Source of the DNA: Holophagae bacterium
Lineage (GTDB): Bacteria; Acidobacteriota; Holophagae; Acanthopleuribacterales; Acanthopleuribacteraceae
DNA length: 64,000 bases
Reading direction: 5' to 3'
Assembly: GCA_029263455.1 (NCBI GenBank)
Contig: JAJCXM010000001.1
Coordinates: 1 to 64,000 of the forward strand
Below are positions 28,315 to 36,913 of this stretch, in pieces. A program made the position numbers and the translations under genes. The stretch's first letter is position 1, and each line of letters opens with the position of its first letter. Below the pieces are notes generated by a model. It worked only from the letters and a program-made list of their open reading frames with translations, made no database searches and was not told the origin of the DNA.

Positions 28315-28636
28315 GTGTTCGCTCCTTGACAGCTTGCCCTCATTTTTGGGCATTGAGAATATACGTGTCCGACCCTCGCGGGTTGCAGAATTCCCCTTAC
28401 CTCATGTGCTTGGACGCTGCCCTCAAGGTTATAAACGGAATGCCACGATGTCAACACGGATCGGTTATGCTCCGATGATTCTATCACTTCATTGCGAGAC
28501 TTTTCGACCTAACCTAGTGTCTTTTCAACGGCTTTAATCCGGCGCTATCGGTTGCCAGCACTCATTTACATATGCCAATCTTGGCCAAGCTGGACTGAAT
28601 CAATAAGCGAAACATGGCCCTATTCTTTAGCACAAA
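28315..28636. other. Intergenic region between the Rsb operon and rdgB
   Basis: About 320 bases without a gene. It contains the likely promoter of the Rsb-like operon at 28429-28454 and small stems such as TGCCC/GGGCA (around 28337-28354). I see no RNA gene, repeat or terminator with a T run after rdgB. Confidence 0.6.
28429..28454 (-). promoter_or_regulatory. Possible promoter of the rsbV-like operon
   Basis: On the minus strand a perfect -35, TTGACA (28449-28454), faces TTATAA (28429-28434), but the spacing is 14 bases, shorter than usual. The next alignment gives a poorer -10 at 17 bases. It lies about 115 bases before the start codon. Confidence 0.35.
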
Positions 28637-29239
28637 TTATTTATTTGAATGGCTATCCATAACTTGATTGACAAGTTGACTGAGCGCCTTTCCTCGGTGA
28701 GACAGGCTATTTTTGGTGTCGCTATCAAGTTGAGCCATCGTGGGACCGCCCCATTTGGGACAGAAAATTGCGTCGTATCCAAATCCCTGCGTACCTTGCT
28801 CGCTAAGTGTAATAAAACCTTCAACCGTGGCATATGCCGACAGGCAGCGAACCCCATCGTCATAAACGGAGACACAGGCAAAACGGGCTGTACGGTCGCG
28901 CTGGGGTACATCATGCATCAAGGAAAGCACGTAGGCGCGTTTTTCGTCATGAGTCGCGAAGCCTCCGAATCTAGCGGAAAACACGCCTGGTCGCCCACCA
29001 AGTGCATCAATCACTAACCCCGAATCATCGGCAATGGTCGCGTAGCCAGTTGCCTTTTGGTAATAGGCAGCCTTCATCACCGCATTTTCATGAAACGTCT
29101 CGCCCGTTTCCGGTGCATCTGCTGGTAGATCGAGGTCTGCAAGCGAGACCAGCTCACGTCCGTAAGGAGCGAGAATCTGCCTAAACTCTCTCAGCTTACC
29201 TGGATTCCCAGAAGCCAATAACCACTTCAAGGCAGCCAA
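28637..29239 (-). CDS. rdgB: Non-canonical purine NTP pyrophosphatase (RdgB/HAM1)
   Basis: 200-residue HAM1/RdgB enzyme that hydrolyses dITP, XTP and ITP to keep deaminated purines out of nucleic acid. The N-terminal LASGNPGKLREF and the central DDSGLVIDALGGRPGVFSAR are signature motifs, and FGYDAIF is also present. It overlaps the 3' end of rph by 13 bases, a common arrangement. The C-terminal SHRGKAL is typical. Confidence 0.96.
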   Translation of the reverse strand: MAALKWLLASGNPGKLREFRQILAPYGRELVSLADLDLPADAPETGETFHENAVMKAAYYQKATGYATIADDSGLVIDALGGRPGVFSARFGGFATHDEKRAYVLSLMHDVPQRDRTARFACVSVYDDGVRCLSAYATVEGFITLSEQGTQGFGYDAIFCPKWGGPTMAQLDSDTKNSLSHRGKALSQLVNQVMDSHSNK

Positions 29240-29964
29240 TCGCGCTCCACACCGTGATGCTCTAATGCCTTAAATTGAACTTCTGCAATTTCGGCCACCG
29301 CATCCTGAGCCAGTTTCAGCATCTTCGACATTTCTATGTCTGAAAAGACGCCCTCTTCTCCCGTGCCTTGTATTTCCACAAAGGCACCGTCGTGCGTCTT
29401 GACCAAGTTCATATCGACATCAATGCCAGAGTCTTCTTCATAGTCCAAATCAACAAGGACTCGATTCTCTCGAATACCCACGGACAATGCCGCAATCCCC
29501 CTTACCAGAGGCATACTTCGAAACAGCTGTCGGTTCTTCCAAATACACAGGCTCATGGCGACCCAACCCCCGGTTACGGCTGCTGTCCTTGTCCCGCCAT
29601 CGGCCTGGATCACATCACAATCAATGGTAATGGTACGTTCACCCAGCGCAGGCATGTGTAGCGCTGCACGCAAGCTGCGACCTATCAGCCGCTGTATCTC
29701 CACCGTGCGTCCTGATTGCTTGCCGCGAGCAGCTTCGCGAGCCGAGCGTTGTGTCGTTGCACCAGGCAACATACTGTATTCGGCCGTCAACCATCCTTGG
29801 CCTTTTCCCTTCAGGAAGGGTGGCACTTTATCTTCCAGAAAAGCCGTACAGATAACCTTCGTATGGCCTACCGAAATCAGGACGCTGCCATCCGCATGCG
29901 TCGTAAATCCGGTCTCAATCGTTACGGGACGTGTTTCATGGTCTTCGCGAGCAAAACTTCGCAT
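29227..29964 (-). CDS. rph: Ribonuclease PH
   Basis: 245-residue phosphorolytic 3'-5' exoribonuclease that trims tRNA 3' ends. Family motifs RDHETRPV-like EDHETRPVTIETG, GWLTAEYSMLPGAT and DCDVIQADGGTRTAA are clear. I chose the ATG at 29964 (GAAGGGAAG about 7 bases upstream), since the frame from 30009 adds a non-family tail. Co-transcribed with rdgB. Confidence 0.96.
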   Translation of the reverse strand: MRSFAREDHETRPVTIETGFTTHADGSVLISVGHTKVICTAFLEDKVPPFLKGKGQGWLTAEYSMLPGATTQRSAREAARGKQSGRTVEIQRLIGRSLRAALHMPALGERTITIDCDVIQADGGTRTAAVTGGWVAMSLCIWKNRQLFRSMPLVRGIAALSVGIRENRVLVDLDYEEDSGIDVDMNLVKTHDGAFVEIQGTGEEGVFSDIEMSKMLKLAQDAVAEIAEVQFKALEHHGVERDWLP

Positions 29965-30095
29965 AATCTTCCCTTCATCTAGCTGTCGGCTCTTTTGCCT
30001 TGCGCCCAACGCCCGACCGATTCAAAATCTAATTCAGTTTGCCAATGACCTATTTCCACAGAGTCACTTCTCAGCAAGACGCCAAGCTCGCTATT

Positions 30096-30719
30096 TTAGT
30101 GATTTTCGAGACGATTGCAAATCGGGCAGTGTTCCACTACATGTCCGCGAGCAGGGCAATAGCGACGCCCGTAATAGATAAACTGCAAATGTAAGCGTGC
30201 CCAAAGAGCACGTGGGAAGAGACGTTTAAGGTCTTTTTCCGTTTCATTCACGTTCCTGCCTCGAGATAGCTTCCAACGTTTCGCGAGCCGATGAATATGG
30301 GTATCTACGGGAAAAGCAGCAACACCAAAAGCCTGACACATGACGACCGAAGCCGTCTTATGGCCAACCCCTGGTAACGTCTCGAGCAGCTCAATCTTAT
30401 CAGGCACACGCCCACAAAAACGCTCTAGTAGCAACTGGGAAAGCGCATGAATATTGCGCGACTTCTGCTTTGAAAGGCCGCATGTTCGGATGAAGTGTTG
30501 GATTTCGTCCACGGTCAACAAAGCCATCTTTTGCGGGCTATCGGCAGCTTCAAATAAAGCTGGTGTCACCTTATTGACCCGCGCATCCGTACATTGAGCT
30601 GATAGCAACACGGCAATCAATAACGTATAGGCATCTTTGTGCTCGAGCGGGATCGGCACATCGGGAATGAGCCGCTGCAACTCTTCTCGCACGAATTCGA
30701 CACGTTCAGCTTTGCGCAT
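30096..30719 (-). CDS. nth: Endonuclease III with altered iron-sulfur motif
   Basis: 207-residue base-excision glycosylase/AP lyase. The helix-hairpin-helix LPGVGHKTASVV contains the catalytic lysine and the Asp is in FPVDTHIHRLAKR. The C-terminus departs from the usual C-x6-C-x2-C-x5-C: it reads YCPARGHVVEHCPICNRLENH split as C-x9-C-x2-C, so two canonical cysteines are replaced (Val and Leu) and one extra cysteine appears. A [4Fe-4S] cluster may be incomplete or lost. It follows the HutF-like gene by 12 bases. Confidence 0.92.
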   Translation of the reverse strand: MRKAERVEFVREELQRLIPDVPIPLEHKDAYTLLIAVLLSAQCTDARVNKVTPALFEAADSPQKMALLTVDEIQHFIRTCGLSKQKSRNIHALSQLLLERFCGRVPDKIELLETLPGVGHKTASVVMCQAFGVAAFPVDTHIHRLAKRWKLSRGRNVNETEKDLKRLFPRALWARLHLQFIYYGRRYCPARGHVVEHCPICNRLENH

Positions 30720-30731
30720 CAGAAAACGTGC

Positions 30732-32156
30732 CTAGGAAGCGGTCGTTTCTGACTGGATCTCAGGCGTCTCTTGTGTATTCTTCTCGACGGTACGTAAAAA
30801 AGCTTCACTCCACTGCTCTAAGCGGTCATAACTCTTCTGAATTGAGCCATGCGTCAAGAGATTCTGGTTAACAACTTTCTGACCATTGACAACCAAACCT
30901 AGCAACGACACTTGAGGCCCCCACCCAAAAACGAGTTGGTTCATAAAGGCTTCTGTTGAGAAGTTCCAACGCGGCCGGAAACTTGGCCCTTCAATGTTAA
31001 CCAGAAAAAAGTCGGCGGGCGCTCCAGGCATCAAACTTCCAGCCGGACAATTCGTCATTTTCGCCGGCAAGGTAGTCGCCAACTCCCAAAGCGTACCAAT
31101 TGCAGCCTGACGATTGAGAATATTGAAGGAACTTTGCTGTGAGCGCTGTAAGAACTCTATGAGTTTGATGTCGTCAAGTGGCGAAAAGGCATTGTTTGAA
31201 CAAACGCTGTCGGAACCAATTGAAAAGGGGATTCCCGACTTCAATAAGCCGTAAACGTTTGGCGCGTCTTCGCCTCTAGCAAGTGAGGCGGTAGGGCAAA
31301 TAATTGTCTGCACATCACGCGTTTTCATCAGTTCCAATTCGCCATCATCTAGTAAAGTACCGTTGATGACCACCAAACGCTCATTGACAAGACCCATTAG
31401 GTCTAACGCGCGCAGAGGCGTGGTGCCAAATTGAACTTCGGAGGTGTGCAACTCCGACTCGCGCTCGGCCAGCTGAACGTGTAGCGGCAGCGAATACTTT
31501 TTTGACAATTCACCGGCAGCAATAATGGCTTCCGACGAGGTGTGTTCTAGCCCGTGAATACCTGGCAGAATACGAACCATCGGATTATCGCCATAGGACT
31601 GTAACAATTGTTCGAATTTGTTAACCGACACATTCATGGGTTCAATAAAGGCTTCTGTATCTTCGCTCATGCCCTGATCAAAGAAACCGTACACCAAATT
31701 AATTCGCAAACCCATGGCTAAGGCGATTTCAATAATGCGGTCGGCTAAGGCTGGCTTGTGCCCATCGCGGTAGGATGCATTGTGCAAGTAATGAAATTCG
31801 GTCACCGTCGAAACGCCAGATATAGCTTGTTCTGCGAACGATATTTGATAAAGCGCATCAAACAAGTCGATATCTATGACGCGACTGAGCGGCCACATCA
31901 GCCGATGAAGCAGTTCATCGTAACTGGAAACTTGGTCTGCGATACCACGGAAGACAGCATGAAACCCGTGGTGATGGGGATTAATGAACGAAGGTAAAAT
32001 CGCGGCTTGTGGGTAGTGGATCACCTGGCTGGCTTTCGAAACCAATTGGCGCCTTGGACCGACGGCCTGGATAATGCCAAGATCGTCAACCATCAATGCC
32101 CAATCACGCTCAAAACGACCCTTAACAAAGACGCGCTCGGCCGACCAAACCCGCAT
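30732..32156 (-). CDS. HutF-like amidohydrolase
   Basis: 474-residue TIM-barrel amidohydrolase closest, in my reading, to formiminoglutamate deiminase (HutF): NPHHHGFHAVFRG, then GVSTVTEFHYLHN, HVQLAERESEL and IGSDSVCSNN. The HxH metal pair, the His-x3-Glu and the Asp are kept. The HATH segment of HutF, whose first His is catalytic, is here INGT, so that His is Asn. Histidine catabolism genes are not nearby. It starts at the ATG at 32156, 4 bases after smpB. The exact substrate is unknown. Confidence 0.65.
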   Translation of the reverse strand: MRVWSAERVFVKGRFERDWALMVDDLGIIQAVGPRRQLVSKASQVIHYPQAAILPSFINPHHHGFHAVFRGIADQVSSYDELLHRLMWPLSRVIDIDLFDALYQISFAEQAISGVSTVTEFHYLHNASYRDGHKPALADRIIEIALAMGLRINLVYGFFDQGMSEDTEAFIEPMNVSVNKFEQLLQSYGDNPMVRILPGIHGLEHTSSEAIIAAGELSKKYSLPLHVQLAERESELHTSEVQFGTTPLRALDLMGLVNERLVVINGTLLDDGELELMKTRDVQTIICPTASLARGEDAPNVYGLLKSGIPFSIGSDSVCSNNAFSPLDDIKLIEFLQRSQQSSFNILNRQAAIGTLWELATTLPAKMTNCPAGSLMPGAPADFFLVNIEGPSFRPRWNFSTEAFMNQLVFGWGPQVSLLGLVVNGQKVVNQNLLTHGSIQKSYDRLEQWSEAFLRTVEKNTQETPEIQSETTAS

Positions 32157-32160
32157 GCCG

Positions 32161-32619
32161 TTACCCCCGGTTCCGTGACTTCATTGCGGCTTGTGCTTCG
32201 CGATCCATGGTTTTCCGTTTTACGGTTTCCCGTTTGTCGTAATTCTTCTTGCCTCTAGCGAGCGCAATCTCGATCTTTGCAAATCCGTCTTTGAAATACA
32301 ACTTAATCGGAATTGCAGTCAAACCTTTTTCCTGAACTTTGCTACGCCAACGGTCGAGTTCTCGTTTGTGCAGCAAGAGTTTTCGAGGCCTTTGAGGGAC
32401 GTGATTGGAATAACCACCATTGAGATAGGGAGAAATGTGAATCGCCTCAAGGAATGCATCCCCGCTGCGAAATTTGACATAACCGTCCGTCAAATTTGCA
32501 CGTCCTTCTCGAAGTGATTTTACTTCCGAACCCACAAGGACTAGACCTGCCTCAAGCGTTTCAACAATTTCGTAGTTGAATCGGGCCTTCCTGTGTTCGG
32601 CGATTAGCTGAATCCCCAT
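32161..32619 (-). CDS. smpB: tmRNA-binding protein SmpB
   Basis: 152-residue SmpB, which brings tmRNA to stalled ribosomes for trans-translation. The N-terminal RKARFNYEIVETLEAGLVL, the GSEVKSLREG motif and the basic tail (KRETVKRKTMDREAQ) are family features. The ATG at 32619 has AGGAG upstream. It heads an operon with the HutF-like gene and nth. I did not find ssrA (tmRNA) in the window. Confidence 0.97.
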   Translation of the reverse strand: MGIQLIAEHRKARFNYEIVETLEAGLVLVGSEVKSLREGRANLTDGYVKFRSGDAFLEAIHISPYLNGGYSNHVPQRPRKLLLHKRELDRWRSKVQEKGLTAIPIKLYFKDGFAKIEIALARGKKNYDKRETVKRKTMDREAQAAMKSRNRG

Positions 32620-32671
32620 GGGCCGAATAGACTCCTACCATGACCAATTATGGACCAATTTTGGTGACCTG

Positions 32672-32699
32672 ACTATACATGAAAGCCAGCTATATGGAA
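32672..32699 (-). promoter_or_regulatory. Possible promoter of smpB
   Basis: On the minus strand TTCCAT (32694-32699), 16-base spacer, TATAGT (32672-32677), about 50 bases before the start. The -10 is good, the -35 weak. The rest of the gap to lon (32620-32888) shows only an ATAGC/GCTAT stem at 32869-32881. Confidence 0.35.
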
Positions 32700-32888
32700 A
32701 CCCGAACAGCATAACTGATGTTACTCAGATCCCTTGATCACTCTATCATACCGACCTACGTTTTCGACAATTCGTGACCACGAAACTCGCATAAGCCCGG
32801 AAATAACGTCCCTATCTTCATCGCCAGCACGATGTTTAAGTTTCGTTTGACATCAGAAAACCCAATAAATAGCGCGGCTATATTAAGG

Positions 32889-35252
32889 TTAAATGCCCGT
32901 TGAGTCCTTTGGGAGCACGGCCAATTTCAAAACTTCAGCGACATCGCGAACCGTGTGGAACCGAACTTTGGCGCGGATCTCTTCGGGGATTTCCTCCAGA
33001 TCGGGTTCATTCATTCTCGGAATAATGATTTCGGAAATTCCGGCACGTACGGCAGCCAGCACTTTCTCTTTTAGGCCACCAATGGCAAGCACTTCGCCGC
33101 GTAAGGTTAATTCGCCCGTCATGGCTATCTCACATCGAACTTCACGGCCCGTAAGAATTGACAACAAAGCCGTAGCCACGGTAATCCCAGCGCTTGGACC
33201 ATCCTTGGGAATTGCGCCCTCCGGAAAATGCACGTGGATATCCGCTGTTTTGAATAATTCGTGGTCGATCTTATAGGTTTTCGCTCTCGATCTAAGCAAA
33301 GAAAGCGCAATCTGAGCAGACTCCTTCATGACGTCACCCAGTTGGCCGGTCAAGGTTAAACGACCTGTACCATTCATTTGCGAGGCTTCAACAATCAAAA
33401 TCTCGCCGCCCACAGGCGTCCATGCCAACCCAACAACCACACCCACGCGCGGTTTTTTCAGACGTTTGTCGGGAAAATTCTTGATGACCCCCAAATATGA
33501 TTTGAGGTTCGATTTGCGAATACGAAAAGACTCGCCTTCGCCTTCTGCGACTTTACGTGCTACCTTCCTACACACTTTCCCTATCTCCCGCTGCATATTG
33601 CGAAGACCAGCTTCGCGCGTATATTGTTCGATCAAGGCACGTAAAGCGTCGCGTTGGAAAGTCACATGCGACTTGGAAAGTCCATGTTCTTTAATTTGCT
33701 TGGGCACGATGTGACGAACGGCGATTTGCAGTTTCTCCTGCATCGTGTAGCTACTCAGCTCTACGATCTCCATTCGATCCCTAAATGCAGGCTGTATGGT
33801 ATCCAACGAGTTAGCCGTCAGAATAAACATCACTTTGGACAGGTCGAATGGAACACCTAAATAATGATCTCGGAAATGATCGTTTTGTTCCGGATCCAAC
33901 ACCTCTAAGAGTGCGGCACTGGGGTCACCGCGAAAGTCCTGCCCAATTTTGTCGACCTCGTCCATCACAAAGACCGGATTCATGGTTTTGGCTTGCGCAA
34001 TACCTTGCACAATACGGCCAGGTAACGCCCCAACATATGTTTTTCGATGCCCGCGGACTTCGGCTTCGTCACGCACGCCGCCTAGCGACAAGCGCACAAA
34101 CTGGCGCCCAAGTGCACGTGCGATGGAGCGACCTAAAGACGTTTTCCCAACCCCTGGCGGGCCCACGAAACACAAAATAGGATTCTTTGTCTTAGGATTC
34201 AGCTTGCGCACGCTTAGAAACTCAAGGATTCTTTCTTTGATGTCATCTAACCCAAAGTGGTCTTCGTCAAGAATACGACGCGTCCGCTGTAAGTTGAGGC
34301 TATCTTTTGAGTATTTGCCCCAAGGCAGATCAGTCATCCAATCCAGATAGGTTCGAATCAATCCGGTTTCTGCGGTATCCGGATGCATATTCTCGAGGCG
34401 TTTAAGCTGTTTTTCGATTTCTGTCAGCGCTTCTTCGCCAATTTCCATCTTCTCTATTTTGGCTCGATAGGCACTTATTTCCTCTTGTAACTCATTGACT
34501 TCGCCCAATTCGGCCTGAATGACTTTTAGCTGCTGTCGCAAGTAAAAATCGCGCTGGGTGCGGTCCATCTCACCACGAGCCTGTGAGTTAATTTGCTGTT
34601 GCATTTCAAGCAGAGTCAATTCGCGGGACAAAAACTCATTGACCAATTTGAGGCGTCGATTAGGATTCAATTCCTCTAGGATCGCTTGCGATTCGTGCAT
34701 CTTAAGATCGATATTGCTCGAAACCAAATCGGCTAGCCGGCCCGGGTTCTCCATGCTGTTGGCAATAACTAAGACTTCCGACGAAATGGGCCGCCCCATC
34801 GAGGCGCTCCGCTCTAAGAGGCTCTTGACGTTACGCATCAATGCTTGTTCTTCAAGCCCCTCTGCATCTTGATCAAGATCGCCCAACAATAATAGTTTGG
34901 CCTCACGATATGGTTTGTCCAAGGTGTAGTACTCAACAGAGCAGCGTGAGACACCTTGCACTAAAATTCGCATCCGACCATCTGGAAGCTTTAGCATCCG
35001 CATGATGGTCGCTACCGTTCCGATACGGTGTAAATCGTCATTGCCCGGATCTTCTTGTGATGGATCTCGTTGTCCTACCAGAACCAGTAATCGGTTGCCC
35101 GCCAATGCGGCGTCCACGGCCGTAACCGACGTATCACGCCCAATCGACAGCGGCACAATAATGAATGGGAACACTGCCAAGTCGCGAGTTGGGATAACAG
35201 GTAAAAGTTCCGGGATCTCAAGGTCGCGATCCACATTAAATTCTTGTTCCAT
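32889..35252 (-). CDS. lon: ATP-dependent Lon protease
   Basis: LonA-type AAA+ serine protease, 787 residues from the ATG at 35252 (the frame opens one codon earlier at a TTG). N-terminal substrate-binding domain, then Walker A GPPGVGKTSLG and Walker B FVMDEVDKIG, and the proteolytic domain with the catalytic serine in PKDGPSAGIT and the lysine in GGLKEKVLAAVRAG. It degrades misfolded and regulatory proteins. It lies 34 bases after nrdR, likely one transcript. Confidence 0.98.
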   Translation of the reverse strand: MEQEFNVDRDLEIPELLPVIPTRDLAVFPFIIVPLSIGRDTSVTAVDAALAGNRLLVLVGQRDPSQEDPGNDDLHRIGTVATIMRMLKLPDGRMRILVQGVSRCSVEYYTLDKPYREAKLLLLGDLDQDAEGLEEQALMRNVKSLLERSASMGRPISSEVLVIANSMENPGRLADLVSSNIDLKMHESQAILEELNPNRRLKLVNEFLSRELTLLEMQQQINSQARGEMDRTQRDFYLRQQLKVIQAELGEVNELQEEISAYRAKIEKMEIGEEALTEIEKQLKRLENMHPDTAETGLIRTYLDWMTDLPWGKYSKDSLNLQRTRRILDEDHFGLDDIKERILEFLSVRKLNPKTKNPILCFVGPPGVGKTSLGRSIARALGRQFVRLSLGGVRDEAEVRGHRKTYVGALPGRIVQGIAQAKTMNPVFVMDEVDKIGQDFRGDPSAALLEVLDPEQNDHFRDHYLGVPFDLSKVMFILTANSLDTIQPAFRDRMEIVELSSYTMQEKLQIAVRHIVPKQIKEHGLSKSHVTFQRDALRALIEQYTREAGLRNMQREIGKVCRKVARKVAEGEGESFRIRKSNLKSYLGVIKNFPDKRLKKPRVGVVVGLAWTPVGGEILIVEASQMNGTGRLTLTGQLGDVMKESAQIALSLLRSRAKTYKIDHELFKTADIHVHFPEGAIPKDGPSAGITVATALLSILTGREVRCEIAMTGELTLRGEVLAIGGLKEKVLAAVRAGISEIIIPRMNEPDLEEIPEEIRAKVRFHTVRDVAEVLKLAVLPKDSTGI

Positions 35253-35286
35253 CAATACTCCGTTTGAAATGAATTGGGAACGAGAT

Positions 35287-35754
35287 TCATTCTTTGGCTT
35301 TGGCTTTCAGGATGAGTGTCTCCAATTCGCCCATGAACTCAGTGACATCTTTAAAGGCTCGGTAAACGGAAGCAAATCGTACGAAGGCAACTTGATCTAA
35401 TAACTTCAATCGATCCATCACAATTTCGCCGATTTCTTCGCTGGAGATTTCTTTATCAGGCTTCTCATACAACATCGACAAAACATCGTTCACAATATTC
35501 TGGCAGTCGGTGGTTCGGACAGGTCTCTTCTGACAAGCGGCCAGAATCCCATTCAGCAGTTTCTGACGATTGAAAATTTCACGGCGTCCATCTTTTTTGA
35601 CCACCATGAACTGGATCTCGTCCAGTCTTTCATAACTGGTAAACCTTCGCCCACACTCGAGGCATTCTCTGCGGCGACGTATGAGTTCGCCCTCTTTACT
35701 CTCGCGGGAATCGACCACGCGGTCGCCCACATGGCCACAAAAAGGACACTTCAT
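35287..35754 (-). CDS. nrdR: Transcriptional repressor NrdR
   Basis: 155-residue repressor of ribonucleotide reductase genes. A zinc ribbon (MKCPFCGHVGD, then ECLECGRRF; two CxxC pairs) is followed by an ATP-cone (VVKKDGRREIFNRQKLLNG). ATP/dATP state decides DNA binding. The ATG at 35754 follows GGAGGC. A promoter lies at 35779-35807. No nrd genes are in the window, so its targets lie elsewhere. Confidence 0.97.
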   Translation of the reverse strand: MKCPFCGHVGDRVVDSRESKEGELIRRRRECLECGRRFTSYERLDEIQFMVVKKDGRREIFNRQKLLNGILAACQKRPVRTTDCQNIVNDVLSMLYEKPDKEISSEEIGEIVMDRLKLLDQVAFVRFASVYRAFKDVTEFMGELETLILKAKAKE

Positions 35755-35778
35755 GCTGGCCTCCTGAATCGAGGGCTC

Positions 35779-35807
35779 ATTGTAGCGAGGAGAAAGCCAG
35801 CCAGCAA
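35779..35807 (-). promoter_or_regulatory. Promoter of nrdR-lon
   Basis: On the minus strand TTGCTG (35802-35807), a 17-base spacer and TACAAT (35779-35784), followed 15 bases later by the ribosome site region of nrdR. No NrdR box was recognised near it. Confidence 0.5.
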
Positions 35808-35821
35808 GGCGTCAATATCGG

Positions 35822-36904
35822 TCAAGGCTCCTCGGCACAAATCCCACGTATCTCGTCGACGATATTTTGCACTTGTGGAATCGACGCTAGTTCAAGTATT
35901 TCATGTAAACCAACACCGGGGACATCTGCGCCAGCGAGTAGTCGAGGGCGCGCATGCAATTCATAAAAACATTCTGTGATAATTTCTCGCAAAATATGTT
36001 CGCCAAAATTGCAAACGGGCGTGTCTTCGTTTAAAACCAAAACACGTCCAGTTTTTCGAATGGAGTTCATGACCGTCTCTCTATCCCACGGATAAAGCGT
36101 GCGTAAATCCACAATTTCAACCGAAACCCCATCGGACTCTTTCAATTGAGCCGCGGCTTGACGGGCCATGAAAACGTGGCGCGCGTAGGTGACAACCGTA
36201 ATATCGGTCCCCTCCTGCACAATATTGGCCTTGCTAAACGGAACTTGGTAGTCCGTTAAACCGCTGGGCCATTCGGGCTTCCAGTCAACCCGCGCTTGTT
36301 CAATATGAGCTAGCGTGGGACCCGTAGGTGCATCTATCATGCGCTTCAGTATTTTTTCGTCAGGCTCACCAGGAATACGTTGCTCGCCTTTAACGCGGAT
36401 CAATGCCTTCGGGTAAAGGAACATTACTGGGTTAGGGTCCTTAATCGCGCTGATCATCAATCCGTAAGCATCGATTGGCGTGGATGGTAGAACGATTTTC
36501 CAGCCGGGTATGTGTGCAGCCACCGACTCAAAACTATGAGAGTGATAAATGGAGCCATGGATTCCCGCGCCAACAATCGTCATACATACCAATGGCACTT
36601 CGAATTGGCCGATACAACTCCAATGCGTGTTGCCGACAATTTTTAGCAGATCAATGGTATTGAAAATGTAATCGCCGAACTGGATTTCACACACAGGACG
36701 TTGACCAGCCAGCGCGAGCCCAAGTGCCGTGCCGATAATACCGCGTTCATCTAGGGGTGAGTTCCAAGCCGTCTTTAGTCCTTGAGAGGCTGTAAAAACG
36801 CCTCCTAAGGGAGGACCAACGTCCTCGCCAAAGACATCAGTTACTCCGAGATTCTCTTCACCATAATGAAGTGCCATTCGAATGGCCTGGGCCATAGTCG
36901 CCAT
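35822..36904 (-). CDS. 2-oxoacid dehydrogenase E1 beta subunit
   Basis: 360-residue beta subunit of a 2-oxoacid dehydrogenase E1 (branched-chain 2-oxoacid or pyruvate type), with transketolase pyrimidine-binding and C-terminal domains. Motifs: FGEDVGPPLGGVF, DERGIIGTALGLALAG, EIQFGDYIFN and the C-terminal DLRTLYPWD. It lies 10 bases after the alpha subunit, so the two form the alpha2-beta2 E1. E2 (dihydrolipoyl acyltransferase) and E3 are not here. Substrate cannot be settled from sequence alone. Confidence 0.88.
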   Translation of the reverse strand: MATMAQAIRMALHYGEENLGVTDVFGEDVGPPLGGVFTASQGLKTAWNSPLDERGIIGTALGLALAGQRPVCEIQFGDYIFNTIDLLKIVGNTHWSCIGQFEVPLVCMTIVGAGIHGSIYHSHSFESVAAHIPGWKIVLPSTPIDAYGLMISAIKDPNPVMFLYPKALIRVKGEQRIPGEPDEKILKRMIDAPTGPTLAHIEQARVDWKPEWPSGLTDYQVPFSKANIVQEGTDITVVTYARHVFMARQAAAQLKESDGVSVEIVDLRTLYPWDRETVMNSIRKTGRVLVLNEDTPVCNFGEHILREIITECFYELHARPRLLAGADVPGVGLHEILELASIPQVQNIVDEIRGICAEEP

Positions 36905-36913
36905 TTCTAAACC

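Noticed and set aside
32869-32881. Terminator after lon
   Set aside because: Only a 5-bp stem (ATAGC/GCTAT) and an interrupted T run follow the stop.
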